This document shows, piece after piece, positions 45,765-57,643 of a stretch of DNA of 64,000 nucleotides. Below the pieces are notes generated by a model. That model was given only the letters and a program-made list of their open reading frames with translations, was not told the origin of the DNA and searched no databases. The first letter of the stretch is position 1. Each line of letters starts with the position of its first letter. Both the position numbers and the translations under genes were made by a program. This DNA is from Trichuris trichiura (Eukaryota; Nematoda; Enoplea; Trichinellida; Trichuridae), in NCBI GenBank assembly GCA_037903355.1, contig JBAJFE010000038.1, forward strand, positions 1,116,001 to 1,180,000, written 5' to 3'.

Positions 45765-47674
45765 ATGCTGAACTATCTGTTTGGAATGAAGACGAAAGAG
45801 TTTGTGATTTTGGCTGCTGATACCATTGCAGTGCAACAAGTGTGGAACATATCAAGAGGTACTTGTATCTTTTTTCATCCTTTATTTCTTTAAAGAGTGC
45901 AATTATGGCTTGAAATTTTGTAGTTTGTTGTCATTCGCTATGCTGGCGTCATTTCGTTTTCACGCATAAAATTCTGTAGCGTTTTTAAGCCCAAATAAAA
46001 ACGAAATCTTACGCAGCAAGAAGACTATTAACGCTGCAAGTTATGCGAGATGGGATCATTCTGTTACCTTTTCACTTTAGATAAACGTCCAAGTCGTCGT
46101 CTTTAGCACAGTTGTTTTCGCTGTCATGCCAGTTCTGTAATGCTGAAATCACGGTAGAGTTAATGTTGCTAATTACCCAACGTGTCAAGGACTGTAAAAC
46201 TTGAAGTGTAGGATAAGTTGTTTCGTTTGTGTAGATTATTTTCGTAACTTAAAAAAGTCTTTTATAGTGGACACCTGAAGCTGCTTTCGCAGTATTGCAT
46301 TGACCATTAGAATCGTTTATTTTGGATACGTAGAATTTCGTAACGGGTTTTTCGAGCGTTCGTGGTAACGTTTATGTACCGCGGTAGTCATTGATAATCG
46401 TTGTTTTTACTCCGATACTTTCAGGCCAACGCTTGAACTGTCTTTATCGCTGAAGTCGGGGCAAGGGCGGACCCAAATGTATCGGGGTAAAAAAAAATGG
46501 TTATCAACGGGTCTCATTGCACATAAACGTTACCATCACAGTCGTCTGTAGAAATTTTCTTCACTAGTTCGTTGTTTCGGTTAATATCCAGGTGTACTAG
46601 TGTTGGTTCTAATCATGTTTGAATTTTTAAACTTGTCCTTACGTTAACTTCTGTCGTTTTCAGAGGACAACAAGTTTTTCCCAATCACTAGTAAAACTTC
46701 CATGGTCGGTGTTGGCGACGGTGGTGACATGGATCAGTTCGGCGAATACGTTGCTAAAAACATGGTTCTATACGAAATGCGGAACGGTACTGTTGGTCAT
46801 TTGTCTTTTGTCACTCGACTTCAGTTCAACTTTGTTATAGGCTATCCAATGAGCCCTAAAGGCGTTGCTAATTTCGCACGAAGAGAAATTGTTCGCAATT
46901 TGCGTACTGCGGTAGGCACTAGTTTTATTTTAACCATACTTGTAGAATAACTAAAACTCGTTTTCTTCTTCTGTTTATAGTAGTAAGCCGTGCCAACCTG
47001 GTTAATTACCCTAAATATTTCTTTCAGGAGGCTTCTAGAGTAGTAACAAATATTCTCTATGGTTCAAATTCTTTAATGCTCTTTTAAATATGGCAATCCC
47101 GTGCAGAGTTTAGGCAGTGGAAAAATGCGTTTGCATGCTTGTATTGCATGGAAAACTTTAGCTTCAGCAGCGCGTTGCGTAGATTGCTTTCCGTCAGAAT
47201 CAATGTTTTGTATTCCCAATGTTAATTAAAGCCTTTGCCTTCGGTACTGATTATCTCTTTGTTGTAGGATCCACACTTAGTTAATTTTATTGTTGGCGGT
47301 TATGACACTTCTGGCCCCTACGTAGCGTTGATCGATTACCTTGGCACGTGTTTCACAAACGAGTATGTTATGTTCGGCTATGGCGCATTCTTTTGTTACA
47401 GTATACTGGACAAGATATACCGAGAGGGTATGTACGCATGCATATTTTTATTGTTTGAAAAACTGATTTAAGAAGCGACTGTTGATGAGGCCATAGAAAT
47501 AGTGAAAAAATGTTTCATTGAGGTAAGTAGTAGCTGAACAGTATTGGCTTTCAGAAGCTGCAGCCTCGTTTTTAGGTGAAGAAGCGTTTCATTATTGATC
47601 TCGGCGAATTGAAAGTTCAGTTGATAAACGCTGACGGCGTTAGAGATTTGCCAAACATCTCCTTAAGCGTTTGA
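45765..47674 (+). CDS. PSMB2: Proteasome subunit beta type-2 (beta-4), 198 aa
   Basis: Non-catalytic beta subunit of the 20S proteasome core. Six exons: 45765-45858, 46664-46786, 46841-46911, 47268-47427, 47473-47522, 47576-47674; GT..AG throughout (one acceptor is TTTAAG), joined frame 597 bases. It reads MLNYLFGMKTKEFVILAADT, EDNKFFPITSKTSMVGVGDG, GDMDQFGEYVAKNMVLYEMR, VNFIVGGYDTSGPYVALIDY, EYVMFGYGAFFCYSILDKIY and KKRFIIDLGEL. This follows PSMB2 over its length (human 201 aa). There is no propeptide and no catalytic Thr1, as normal for this subunit. A TTTTAG acceptor lies three bases before the ATG, consistent with an untranslated first exon or trans-splicing. Intron 1 (805 bases) holds a foldback element. 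Confidence 0.95.
46364..46534. repeat. Foldback element in PSMB2 intron 1
   Basis: GGTAACGTTTATGTACCGCG...TTGATAATC...TTTTTACTCCGATA on the left is complementary to TATCGGGGTAAAAA...GGTTATCAACGG...ACATAAACGTTACC on the right. The centre contains CGCTGAAGTCGGGG. It shares TTTTACTCCG and the ATCAACGGGT motif with the 21926-22103 element, so the two belong to one family. Confidence 0.75.
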
Positions 47675-47869
47675 GCTTGTTCTACTCTGTTCCACATTGC
47701 GATAAAGCATTTTAATTTTCTGTGGTTTCCAAGTGCCGAATTCCGAAATCTATGTTTCTAATTGCGAGATTTCTTAAAGCAGGAATGTCAAACCGGCGGC
47801 TCGCGTAATGCATACTGAGGTTATGAGCATTGTACCCTGAGAGTCTGGAGTAGGGCAATTTGTTATATA

Positions 47870-48865
47870 CAGGCGGCCCTCGTTATCCGCAGGGTTCTAT
47901 ACAACGCGGTTCGTCCGGCGTGAAATAGCGACGTCATCTTTTCACAAAAACATGCGCACCGCTAGCTGGCGTTATAGTTGCAGTAATGTCGTTGCCTGCC
48001 TGAGCAGCAGCGTGATCGTCTGCCCGGACGCGAAAGACTTTTTCTGCCTACAACGCTTCCTAACCGTGCACAATGCTAATGAGGCCTTGTCATTTTTCTG
48101 ATTGTTCGTTATTGCTTCGTACGCGTTGTCAAGCCTATTCGTTTTGCGCAAACATCAGTTTCCCTTCAGCATGTTAGGTTTGAACTTTCGCGTCGTTTAA
48201 CTGGTGTCGCATAGGAAGATGGCTGACAGAAGGCAAGTAAGCGGCTCCTCTAGAGCTAAGAGACAACGTAGCGTCCTTACTCTTCATGAGAAAATAGAAG
48301 TCCTTGATCTGTTGAAAAGCGGATTGTCATTTGCCGAAGTGGGCTGCAGGATCGGGAAGAATGAATCCAGCATTCGTACGATAAAACGGAAGGAAGCTGA
48401 GATTCGAGGAAACGCGTATTCTGACCCTTCATTGGCGAAAAGAGCTGCTGTAGCTCGCAACAAAGTCCTCGTGGAGGCCAAGAAAGCGCTAAGTATTTGG
48501 ATAGAGGACATGTCGCGGAAGAATGTCTCCGTCGACGGGAAAGTCATTCGGACGAAAGCGTCGAGCTTATATGAGCACTTCTCTGGCTCGGTTGCAGAGA
48601 ACGAGAGAAAAAGGTTTACTGCTAGCAAAGGATGGCTAGCAAAATAGGTGAAGCGGTTCAACCTCAAGAACTTAAAGATCACTGGGAAAACGGCATAGGC
48701 TGATTTTGTAGCTGCCTCGACGTTCCCGAAGAAATTCAATACGGACAGGACGAAATACGTAGCTAGAATATAAGCTATTTAGCTTTTTTCATAGAGTAGC
48801 CTATATAACGCGGTAAAATGCTCAAAATGTTGGACGAATTAACCGGGGATAACGAGGGCCGCCTG
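47870..48865 (+). mobile_element. Pogo/Tigger-family DNA transposon, internally deleted, 996 bp
   Basis: Terminal inverted repeats CAGGCGGCCCTCGTTATCC and its complement GGATAACGAGGGCCGCCTG, each flanked outside by TA, the target site of Tc1/mariner and pogo elements. The ends are intact. Inside is a transposase frame covering only the DNA-binding half; the DDE catalytic region is deleted, so the element cannot move itself. Confidence 0.85.
48219..48647 (+). CDS. CENP-B/Tigger DNA-binding-domain-only transposase fragment, 142 aa
   Basis: Intact ATG-to-stop frame within the pogo/Tigger element. After a basic start (RAKRQRSVLTLHEKIEVLDL) comes the CENPB-N helix-turn-helix with ESSIRTIKRKEAEIR. 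The HTH-CENPB domain follows, with KKALSIWIEDMSRKNVSVDG and KASSLYEHF, ending FTASKGWLAK and a TAG. The frame continues after the TAG with VKRFNLKNLKITGKTA, a second TAG, and a remnant, showing that the parent was a longer Tigger transposase (WF/WL..F..R..L.N.K.TGEAASAD). Both DNA-binding domains look complete, so the fragment could still bind the element's ends. Expression is unknown. Confidence 0.78.
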   Translation: MADRRQVSGSSRAKRQRSVLTLHEKIEVLDLLKSGLSFAEVGCRIGKNESSIRTIKRKEAEIRGNAYSDPSLAKRAAVARNKVLVEAKKALSIWIEDMSRKNVSVDGKVIRTKASSLYEHFSGSVAENERKRFTASKGWLAK

Positions 48866-49062
48866 TATTTCTTATTTTAAAAGGCTGTTTTCCATATTCT
48901 GACGGCGTAGTTTATTTTTGGTTATGATGAATTAACGAGGTTTGCTAACTGGTCTTTTCGCGTTTTGTCTTCGAGCTCAAAGAAATGTGCAGAACGAAGA
49001 AATGCCATCATTAATTGGACCAAAAAGTATCGTATCCATCCATGGTGAAATTCCTTTAAATT

Positions 49063-52000
49063 TTATCCATGAAGTCGGGAAGGCACTTCATATAGGCTGC
49101 AACAATCACAACCGCTATCATGGTTTTCCGTAAGATTGTCTGGAGATACTACAAAGTTCCTCCTTCTACACGGTTGTTTCAATTCATCACCGTTTCTGGG
49201 ATAGGTTTTCACGTGCACACTTTTATCCTTGTCGTTCCTGATTTTCAGATACCAGTAAATCGTAGTTTCAATGGCGAAAACTGTTGCCAAAATTACGCAA
49301 AGCAACAGCTGAATGAAGTTAGCGGTATCGCAGTCTGGATACATATACATTCCTAAACAAAAGTAGGGGCAATAGCGCGAAGTAAGTCACGAATAGTCTG
49401 GCCCATCTACCTGTCTCGTAGTCAGGCGGCGCAACCATAACCATCGTGCTGGTCAGTGCTTGTAGCCTTGATTTGTTCATGTTTGCCGCTATGGAAATAC
49501 TTCTGTTCCCTGACGCTGCCGCAAATATATCAAAGTTGATCTGAAATGTAGTTGAAGCATTAAATTGCAGTTCCTAATTCAACCCTGCCCATTTACTTGT
49601 GGCTCGTCCTGATATTCGACAACGCATTGGAAGTGAATGAGTTTATTATGTACAAAGCGGAACATAGAAGGAAATTCTGCTATTGCCACGTTTCCTTCAT
49701 ACCTGAACTGAGAGAGCAAACCATGCTCAGCGTTGATGCTGAAGGTAGATATAAATTTTTTAGTCCTTATAGGTGACATTTCTGGGATTTCAAGCGAAGT
49801 TGTGCAAAAACAGTTCCTGTTTAGTTCAACACAGCACCAGTTGTATTCAAGTTTCTCTTCGTTAGTGCTGTCTCGCGTGGGACAGCGCTGAGTTTGTTCG
49901 CCTCCTCTTTGTTGATATCGTTAAATTAAACTTTCCTAAGTTTCATGAGTTTCCTGAGAGTATCGACTTAGAAGAGTCCGTTCCTAACGGGCGCGTAGAA
50001 ATTTATAAGGTAATTACGAAAACTCGACTCGTGAAAGTTTTTTTTATTATGCTTAGCTTTCTTGAAGCCTCTGCTCCCATTTTCTCTTCTACCACTTCTC
50101 TTGCATTGAAGGCTGGAACAAAGGCTTCTGGAAAGTTCTCCACAACAAGAAACTTTCGCCAGTCGAATTTCTGTAATTACATTACGCAGAATTGACTACT
50201 GTCCATTTCATTTCTCAGACGTATTACTAACGTTTGAGGCAAATTTAACTTGAAATTTTTGCTTTAATGACGGTGAAGTGCAATGCCATTCAGCGATTTA
50301 GGTTGAATCACTGATGTTTTGTAACGGATATGTAGGCCGCATTGGACAGTTGTAATTCCGAAGTCGTCAAAGGGGCAAAAGGAGCTATCGGGCGTGAAAG
50401 TTTTGCTGCATTACTGCCATGTTTCTTCTATAATTGTACTCAATGGTCCAATGGTGACTATAATTTCAGCCTTCTTTCTTTGGTCTTAGTTATTGACTTC
50501 TTTATGCCTGATAAATAGGGTTTCCTTTACCTCCGCTGGTTTTCACTCTTCTTCGTGGCAAATTACTCTCGAAATAGTTCACCGTTACAGTAGGAGGTGC
50601 AATCTACTACGCCTGATGCCATAATTGCTTCTTCTATCGCTGCATGAGGCTCTGTTTTGCGAGAAATTCCACTGCATTCTGTTTCATTTTCTTAGGGGCC
50701 AGACAGTGCGTTCTTTTTATGTTCAAGGCCGCTTAGGTGTTGGTTGGATCTGTAAGACACACTGTCGCTAATTTCTCTGGTATAGAGGGCGGAGCAACTG
50801 CACAAAACTTCTTAAGCAACACCCGGCTTCTCGTCAGGCGGTAATCGTATTTTATCATGCTTGAACGTGAACCTCAATCAAGATGAGGTCTTGAAATACA
50901 CTTTGAAACCAATCCCTTTTCCAATTTGCCTAATCTTTTATCTTAAACCTTTGTAGTAGGGCAATACGAGCTAGAGAACATTCTCGCTTGGCACAACCAC
51001 TTCCGGTCTGGAAGTTCTCTGTCTTATTACGAAGAAAATTAATTCTGATGAATAGTCTTTGTATAAGAAACTTACTTTTATGTACCTAAACTCAGCCGTT
51101 ATGGTTTTGAAACTGAAAGTTGGATTTCAAAGTGTATTTCGAAACCTTCTCTTTATTGAGCTTCATGTTCAAGCATGACAAAATATGATCGCCGCCTGAT
51201 GAAAAATCGGCTGTTGTTTACGAAGTTTTATGCAGTTGCTCCGCCCTCCATATCAGAGAAACTAGCAACGGTTTGTCTCACAGATCCAACCAGCACCTCC
51301 TTGACCATTACAAGAACGCACTGTCCAACTCCTAGGGAAATGAAACAGGATGCCGTGGAAGGCCTCGCAAACAGAGCATCATGCGATAGAAGAAGCAATT
51401 AAGGCATTGACCATAGTGGAGCACGCCTCCTACTGTAGCGGTCAACCATTTCCGAAGTCATTTGCTAAGAAGAAGACTACAAACTGAGAGAGGTAAAGGA
51501 AGCCCTATTTATCAGACAATGAAGTCGTTAACCAAGACCAAGGAAAGGAGGTAAATAACAATTGGACTAACCTCGTCATAATGAAGCAATTGTGCAAAAC
51601 AATTAACTCTTTTCTCGCCTATAAAGGCTACCCGCCTCCCTCAACCCAATACTCGAGCACTAAAGACCAAATGTGTCAGTTCTGAAAGCTACGCAGGTTC
51701 TAATAAAAATTCAGTTTCTTTGCTATTGTCAATAACAGTATAAAAACAGGGATTATCATTAAGTAAGATGAAGAAATCACTGGAACCTGTTACGAATCGA
51801 TGTATTATTGCATTTTGAGAATTAAAATCCCAACCGTTTCATTTAAAAAATAGGCTGATGAACATTTCAAGTTTTAGTTTAAGATGAAAGTTATAGCTAC
51901 GCAACCCGTTTAAAATAATTTGAATTTCAGAGCTACTAGCATATTATGACTTACCCGATTAGGACAAGGCTGTAATTCTTCCCAGAATAGGCCTCGCACT

Positions 52001-52627
52001 CGACAACATTGAAGTGAACGTCTAGAATCAGGTTTTTTTCATTCATCCTTTCACTAATGACTTTACATAATTCGCTGATGGGCCAAACTTTTAGCTGGTA
52101 AGTTTTGCCAAAGTAAGTCCGTCTCAGTGGTTGCTCCTTTTCAACTAAAGCAATTTTGAAGTTTGGCTGCTCATGTTGAGGATTAGGATTTCTGCCCGTC
52201 GTGCAGCTTACATTGAACATTTTGTCGTTATCTGTGAGTATCCACCGATGCTGCCGGACCACGACTATTACCCAATAATGTTCATGCTCCTTCAATTGGT
52301 ATCTATAGTACCTGTACAAGCTTGTAAAATCAAATACCCATTCATAGTGAATTCCACACTTTACTAAGTCCGTAAGACTTATGACGAAATGTGTTTCTCT
52401 CTTTCTTTCACCCGGTACATGACAGATCTCTTCATGTCCGTATGTATGAATAGTTCCGTAGAAGGGGGTTTCCGTTTCTAGCTTTATCGTCATGGCTCCG
52501 TCACGACATTCTGCCGAAACTGAAATGCTTTTGTCTATACTTCGCTTAATAGCGTTTTTTACGCTTACTGTTGATTCTGAAGTGATCATCGTTGAAATTA
52601 CTTTCATAAGTATGCACAAATGGAAAG
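49063..52627 (-). CDS. ZP-domain, single-pass membrane protein (cuticlin-like), 5' end unresolved
   Basis: Extracellular matrix or cuticle protein family that polymerises through the ZP domain. Exons on the minus strand: 52627-51955, 49816-49597, 49540-49411 and 49352-49063; introns 2138, 56 and 58 bases, phases agree. ZP-N: SVSAECRDGAMTIKLE, FYGTIH, EEICHVPG, LVKCGIHYEW and FNVSCTTG, giving the four conserved Cys. ZP-C: YQLKVWPISE, FNVVECEAYSG, GNCFCTTS, LLSQFRYEGNVAIAEFPSMF and HFQCVVEY. Then comes a membrane segment (FIQLLLCVILATVFAIETTI) and a basic cytosolic tail with a CDCC cluster. The first exon shown begins at a TTTGCAG acceptor; the signal-peptide exon upstream of 52627 was not found. 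I see no clear furin site. The large intron contains an approximately 1-kb inverted repeat. Confidence 0.85.
50515..51515. repeat. Large imperfect inverted repeat (about 430-bp arms) in ZP-gene intron
   Basis: The left arm, beginning GGGTTTCCTTTACCTCCGC, reappears as its reverse complement in the right arm, ending GAGGTAAAGGAAGCCC. Matching landmarks in mirror order: ATTGCTTCTTCTATCG / CGATAGAAGAAGCAATT; TTATCATGCTTGAACGTGAA / TTCATGTTCAAGCATGACAA; AATACACTTTGAAACC / GGATTTCAAAGTGTATT. Arms span about 50515-50945 and 51110-51515, with roughly one mismatch in six or seven by eye. There is no recognised coding motif; it may be a foldback element or an inverted duplication of one. Confidence 0.75.
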
Positions 52628-53228
52628 CTGCAAATCAATAAGAAAAGTGAGTTCAAAGCGTCACAGCATGCCTGTGTCATTGAGGAGTGTAGCAAAATGA
52701 AGTTAAAATCGCAGGGGCAACTGAATCGTATGTAGGTTACGATTCACTCTTCCTTTGATCGTCCGGTTGTCGCCTATGGCAGCTTGCCTTTGTGGGCCAA
52801 TCTACATTTATGCGATTGGAAGTTCACTGACATTGCGCAGTCCAGTTTGGCTTTACCCTCTTTCTGCCCCTTTGTCCCTTGTCATATAGAACCTATACTC
52901 CTATGTGTTCCACTCAGTTGCATGGAAGGTCAGCGATCGATCTGCTGACTCATGGTAAACACAGCCTACTGCACTTTTTCAGTGTTAAAGCATGCACATC
53001 TCCGCCTTGCGAGATGTGAAAGTGTTTCTTGCTGAATCAGTGAATATTTCTTAAGAGATAGCTTTTTGGAAAACAACTTTTCTGTTACATTTTGCACAAT
53101 TATTCCTTAACTGAAAAAGTGTGAAAAACGAAAACTTTCAAAAAAGAAATGCATAAATGAATTCTTTATTGAGCAATGCTATGGCATACAAATGTTGGTA
53201 TAGAATTTCACCTGCTTTCTCATCTGTG

Positions 53229-53454
53229 TATTTATTACGGAAACACTCTGCAGAGCGTTTATTTGCACTTACTCATGAACAGATTCCTTAAAGCTTTTAG
53301 AGCCCACGTGCTCCGTTTTTAGCGGTAAAAACCATATAACCATATAAACGGTTTGTCATCATTGAAAACGGGCAACGTGGGGCTCCGAAAGCGTCAAGGG
53401 ATCCGTTCATGAGTAAGTGCAAATAAACGCTTCGTAATGTTTCTGTAATAAATA
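53229..53454. repeat. Foldback element, arms about 95 bp
   Basis: TATTTATTACGGAAAC...GCGTTTATTTGCACTTACTCATGAAC on the left is complementary to GTTCATGAGTAAGTGC...AAATAAACGC...TGTAATAAATA on the right. The centre contains CACGTGCTCCG and GGGCTCCGAAAGCG. A one-arm copy is at 11036-11120. Confidence 0.8.
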
Positions 53455-56400
53455 AACATATGAGATTCTAAAAGAACGTCAAAAAGTCTTTCGTTTTTGA
53501 TTATTTGCTTTCTCGTTTATTTCTTCTTTCGTTGAACAACTGGGAAGCAGTTGGGCACCAAAAAGTTATTTTAATTGTCAACGCAACGGAGTAACTTTAT
53601 CACGTTAAGCAAGGTGCCAAGGTAGCTCCTTTCGTGTTATCGACAGTTTCTTACAGTGGGAAGCGCTTAGCTTCTGTCATAAGCGTATCAAAATGCACAT
53701 TAGTTTACGTTACTTTGGCTGCAGCTACTATTGATTTTGATCACCGCTAAGTTTAGGACCGCTTGGACTAAAACAGACTGCCCATGAACTGCATGAAGTA
53801 CAGATCAAGGGCCAATGTTTCTTGTATATTGAATAGAGCACACGGCAAATTGAGCTTACCATCTTCTTTTTCTGATAACGCACTTTCGTTTTGATATACT
53901 ACAGAGTTTTTCATTGCTTTCGCAAAAGTACTCGATGCAAATCCTTCAAATCTTTAGCAGATCTTAAATGGGATGCGCCTATCACTGCACTATGACAATG
54001 CAACATACAGAGATGTCGCATCTGCAGTTCTAAATTACTTCTCCAATGCGGAGTCGAGCGTCAAACGGTGTCTAAAAACCAGCGCTTGAGTGAAGAACTA
54101 CCATACGTGTGTTATTTGAGAGCATTTAAACTGTTGAAACTGTTGCTTGGCAGATGAAGTTTTCGTTGCGTTTATCGAAGAAAGGAGATCTCAGAGAGGT
54201 TGAGCAAAAGAAGGTGCGCAGGAGAACTTTGAAAACCTGAAGTAACCACCCTTAACGCTATCGGAATATTCTATGTTCTGTCACTCACTTCTAAGTGCAC
54301 CCCGTTGCCTTCGCGTCTGTTTGAAGTCACTAAGTCTATTGAAATGGTATCGTCAAGTTACTAGTGCAGCAATTGTGCAGAAACGCATATTGTAACTAAG
54401 CTGATTCATAATGAAAAGTGTGCATGTTGCTTCGGCAAAGAGGCGGAGCAGACACGCTGGCCTGTTTTGAATTGTACTCGCTTTGAATTAGCTGCCGACA
54501 AAATCGGTTCAAGGATGAACCGTCGTGTCAGGATATGCGACCTGAATTCACGTTTTTCGATTCACAGAGAGGATGGCCGTTGCTGCCAAAAAACTGTACT
54601 TCCTTTGCCATTTGTCGACAGCAATAAGATTACAGGTGTATACAAGAACGTTGAGGCGTTAAGTGGAGATTTCTATCTCCTTAATCCATGACCTTAAATG
54701 AAACTATTACGAAATGCATTCACTCTCTCTCTTTGTGAAAAGATTTTCATAGGAGTGAGCAATCTGTCTAAGATAGTGGCTCTGCACCGTTTTTGCGCTA
54801 TCACCGCCTACTCTCCCTATATCAGTCGCGCTTTACCATGGCTTCAGTTGAGTCGACACTGTAGATGGAAGAAAACGGGCTTCAAAGCTGCACCGTTATC
54901 GTTTTACTGATTTTCTCAACATACTAAAGGAGTTGACATTCCCAAAAATAAATTATGAAACTTTGCTTTCCCATTAAAAGATGGTCTGTTTTGAATACTA
55001 TAAAAAACCATCTCAAAATAGATAGCAAAACCTTTTAGCGAATGAAAAAAATTACAGTGTTTCATGCTCGTTATCTTTTATTGATATTAACGTAAACTAT
55101 TTGCTCATTGTGAGAAGCTCACTTAATGAAGGGAAACAAATTTCTGTACTACTGCATTATTGTTAGTGAGCAGCATTCTTAGATATTAGAGGGAACGACG
55201 ATTCTCTGACACCTATTTCACCAGCCGATACCTGCACACACATTTTACGTTCATACTCTTTTTTTCTTGACTACACTTTCTCCGGTTAGTTAGTCTTTTC
55301 CGCTCTATCCTGTTGTTGCTCATTAAACTATTCAATCTCCTGCGCTAAATTCACTTCGGCCACCCACACTCCAAATTAAGGTTTCCTTTTTTCGCTACTA
55401 TGCAACTGATTCTTTTTCTCACTGACAAAGTCTGTAACTATACTGAATCCATGTTCAGTTAATTATCACCTTAGAAAAGTGGTATAAAACTTTTCTACGA
55501 CAGGCCTTAACTGAGCGTTAGCTGCGCAACTGTAATCAAAATGATAAGACGCGTTGAACTTCAATTTTAGCCGTTCATTGCTTTTCACTTCCATTAGCTG
55601 TTCCTGCAGTTCAATCTACGCTTGTTCCGCACTGCAGACTAAGTCTAAAATCCAATCTAAAATTTTCATGGCTGAAATACAAGCTAATTGTTTCATGAAA
55701 TTTATATGCAGCATTTTCATATGCTGATATACAAAATACTACTTTCGGCGGTTTATTCATTTTTCTTGAGTGAAATAAAGAGTGGAAACCGCCAGAACTC
55801 GCCGCGTCCTACGTTTTCTAAAAATGATTACCCTTGGAATAAAGGCGAACGAAAATTTACCTGGTTGAACCTAAAATATGACTCCATTATGTATGAGATG
55901 TATTTTTTGAGGTGATCCCGCAGGATAGCGTTCTTGCCACTCAAGAATTCAATAGCTGTATTATTGAAATTTAGACGACTGGAACAAGTGGCCTTTGACA
56001 ATGTTGCATCAGAGCTCCTTGCGACAATACACAACAGATGTAGATCTTTTCTTGGAAGAATAGCTTGGTTAACCTCGTGTAGAGGGAACAAAACAGCGGT
56101 AGCGGTACGACAGGAGCACACGACCTATTGGGCCACTCGCTCTACCACCACAGTCATTTATTGAACAATATATTGCGTCGTTGCGTTTTCTATTACCGTT
56201 TATTGTATAAAGCTTCGCAAATACATTTATACAATAAACGTTAATAAAAGACGGGCAGAAATCGCGCTAAAAAAGATCGGAACAAATTTCTGAACACCTA
56301 TTACAAGAGAAGAAAAAAAAGAAGACAACGATGGAAAAGAAAGAAGACGGAGTGCCCGGAAAGAAGAGGGTTTAAAACCCGTTTGCTTAAAACAGACGGG

Positions 56401-56639
56401 TATACGCCGTTTTGTGCGCTCGTTGCTCCTCTTTTGTTATTGTGCCACTGTCATCAAAGGTCGGTTGGGTGCTCGCTGCGAAGTTTGACTGACTAGGTGG
56501 GATCAAGGCCCGACAGGTCAAGATAGACCTGACGGCTGCGGTCTTCGCCAGAGTCGGTCGGCTGGAGCAGCTTGCTAACATAAAGACTGACCCCGGTCAT
56601 ACGGGTCAGATATTGTGCCTACTGCGTAAGAGAAAGTCG

Positions 56640-56875
56640 CAGGCCGTTGCGCTTCACAATTCTGATTAGATGGAAGGGAGGACCGAGGGGTGGGATAATC
56701 GGGAACGTTTTCCCCAGATGACCTTGTGCAGCCCCTACATTAAGACGTCCTGACTACCACGTCCTCCCTTCCAGCCAATCAGCGCGTTCGAAATTGGCTA
56801 ATCAGAATTGGAGGACCAAAGCTCGGAAACGTTCACAGGGAGCGCTGGCGACCCTGATCTTGAGAAACACTTCTC
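56640..56875. mobile_element. hAT right-end fragment related to 17842-19005
   Basis: Contains CCAGCCAATCAGCGCG, TTCGAAATTGGC and GCTCGG.AACGTTC, and ends TTGAGAAACACT. These occur in the same order in the last 110 bp of the element at 17842-19005. The final G of CACTG is changed. The left end is absent or unrecognisable. Confidence 0.55.
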
Positions 56876-57267
56876 TAGTCTATATAACAACAGTATACAT
56901 AATCAATAGCGGCATAGGAAAAGCCTCCAAGTACCGCTACCCTTGAACTGTTCGACGTGTTTGCCACTCAGCTAACTGCGAGCACATTTGCAAAAATTCA
57001 CCAGGAATGAGCAGTACCTGCAATACCAAATATACATACAATAAGCTGAGCGGCGCAGACGCCGAACAACGTTGCTTAATGTGCACATGATTAGCGGTTG
57101 AAATTTTCAATTGTTCAAACTCACTGAGATATTTGAACAGGTAAAATGCAGGAAAAAGCACTGTACCTACAGTTCACGTTCTCCGAATGTCGGAGGAGCC
57201 GAAAAATTCTGAACTGACGAAATCCGCAAACGGCACGGCTGTACTGTGAAACGCACCGTTTAAGCCC

Positions 57268-57378
57268 AGAACTACTTTAACCGCATTACGTTTCTTTCGG
57301 GTCGACCGAGACCCGTCTTCAGCGGTTGTGAGTCTCGGTCGACCCGAAAGCTCTGGAGTTATCTAGCATTACGTTTCT
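57268..57378. repeat. Foldback-family fragment with duplicated GGTCGACC core
   Basis: CTTTCGGGTCGACCGAGACCC is followed after about 13 bases by GAGTCTCGGTCGACCCGAAAG, its complement. The intervening bases CGTCTTCAGCGG, read on the minus strand, give CCGCTGAAGACG. CATTACGTTTC flanks the block on both sides in direct orientation. Confidence 0.75.
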
Positions 57379-57429
57379 ATTTGAACAGTTGAGCATTTCT
57401 GCATTTCGATCTTTACATGGTTTCCTCCA

Positions 57430-57530
57430 GTTTTTTTGTATCTGTTATCTGTAAAAAACCGGCACAAACGCCCTACCAACGAATGGAAGAGCAAGCTGTC
57501 AGGAAATTGACAGAAAACGAACGTACGTTC
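57430..57530. repeat. Partial foldback copy (family of 40392-40697 / 60530-60630)
   Basis: Contains TCTGTAAAAAACCGGCAC, then ACGCCCTACCAACGAATGG and AGAAAACGAACG, shared nearly exactly with 60540-60610. One arm only. Confidence 0.6.
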
Positions 57531-57643
57531 GTCTTGGTTAAACCACTTCCCACAGGAACAAATTATGCGGATTGATCGGGGCATTGCCTACAGTAGCCAG
57601 TTTAACTTGACTATAGGAAAGGTTGAGTAGCAATGTAATTGGT

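Larger units (their letters stand above)
52628..57643. other. Long spacer between ZP gene and YIF1
   Basis: Holds foldback elements (53229-53454, 57268-57378) and a hAT terminal fragment (56640-56875), listed separately. The ZP protein's signal-peptide exon probably lies at the left. Open frames at 54467-54691 and 55828-56121 show no motif and no splice support. No other gene recognised. Confidence 0.45.

Noticed and set aside
48284..48739. 151-codon minus-strand frame in the Tigger element
   Set aside because: Exactly opposite the CENPB-domain frame; no motif of its own.
56110..56160. Possible tRNA (GGTGGTAGAGCG-like on the minus strand)
   Set aside because: No matching B-box (GGTTCGA) at the right distance and no acceptor-stem pairing.
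19864..57378. CRISPR-like interpretation of the regularly appearing palindromes
   Set aside because: Copies are dispersed over tens of kilobases, differ in arms, and the host is a eukaryote; they are foldback elements.
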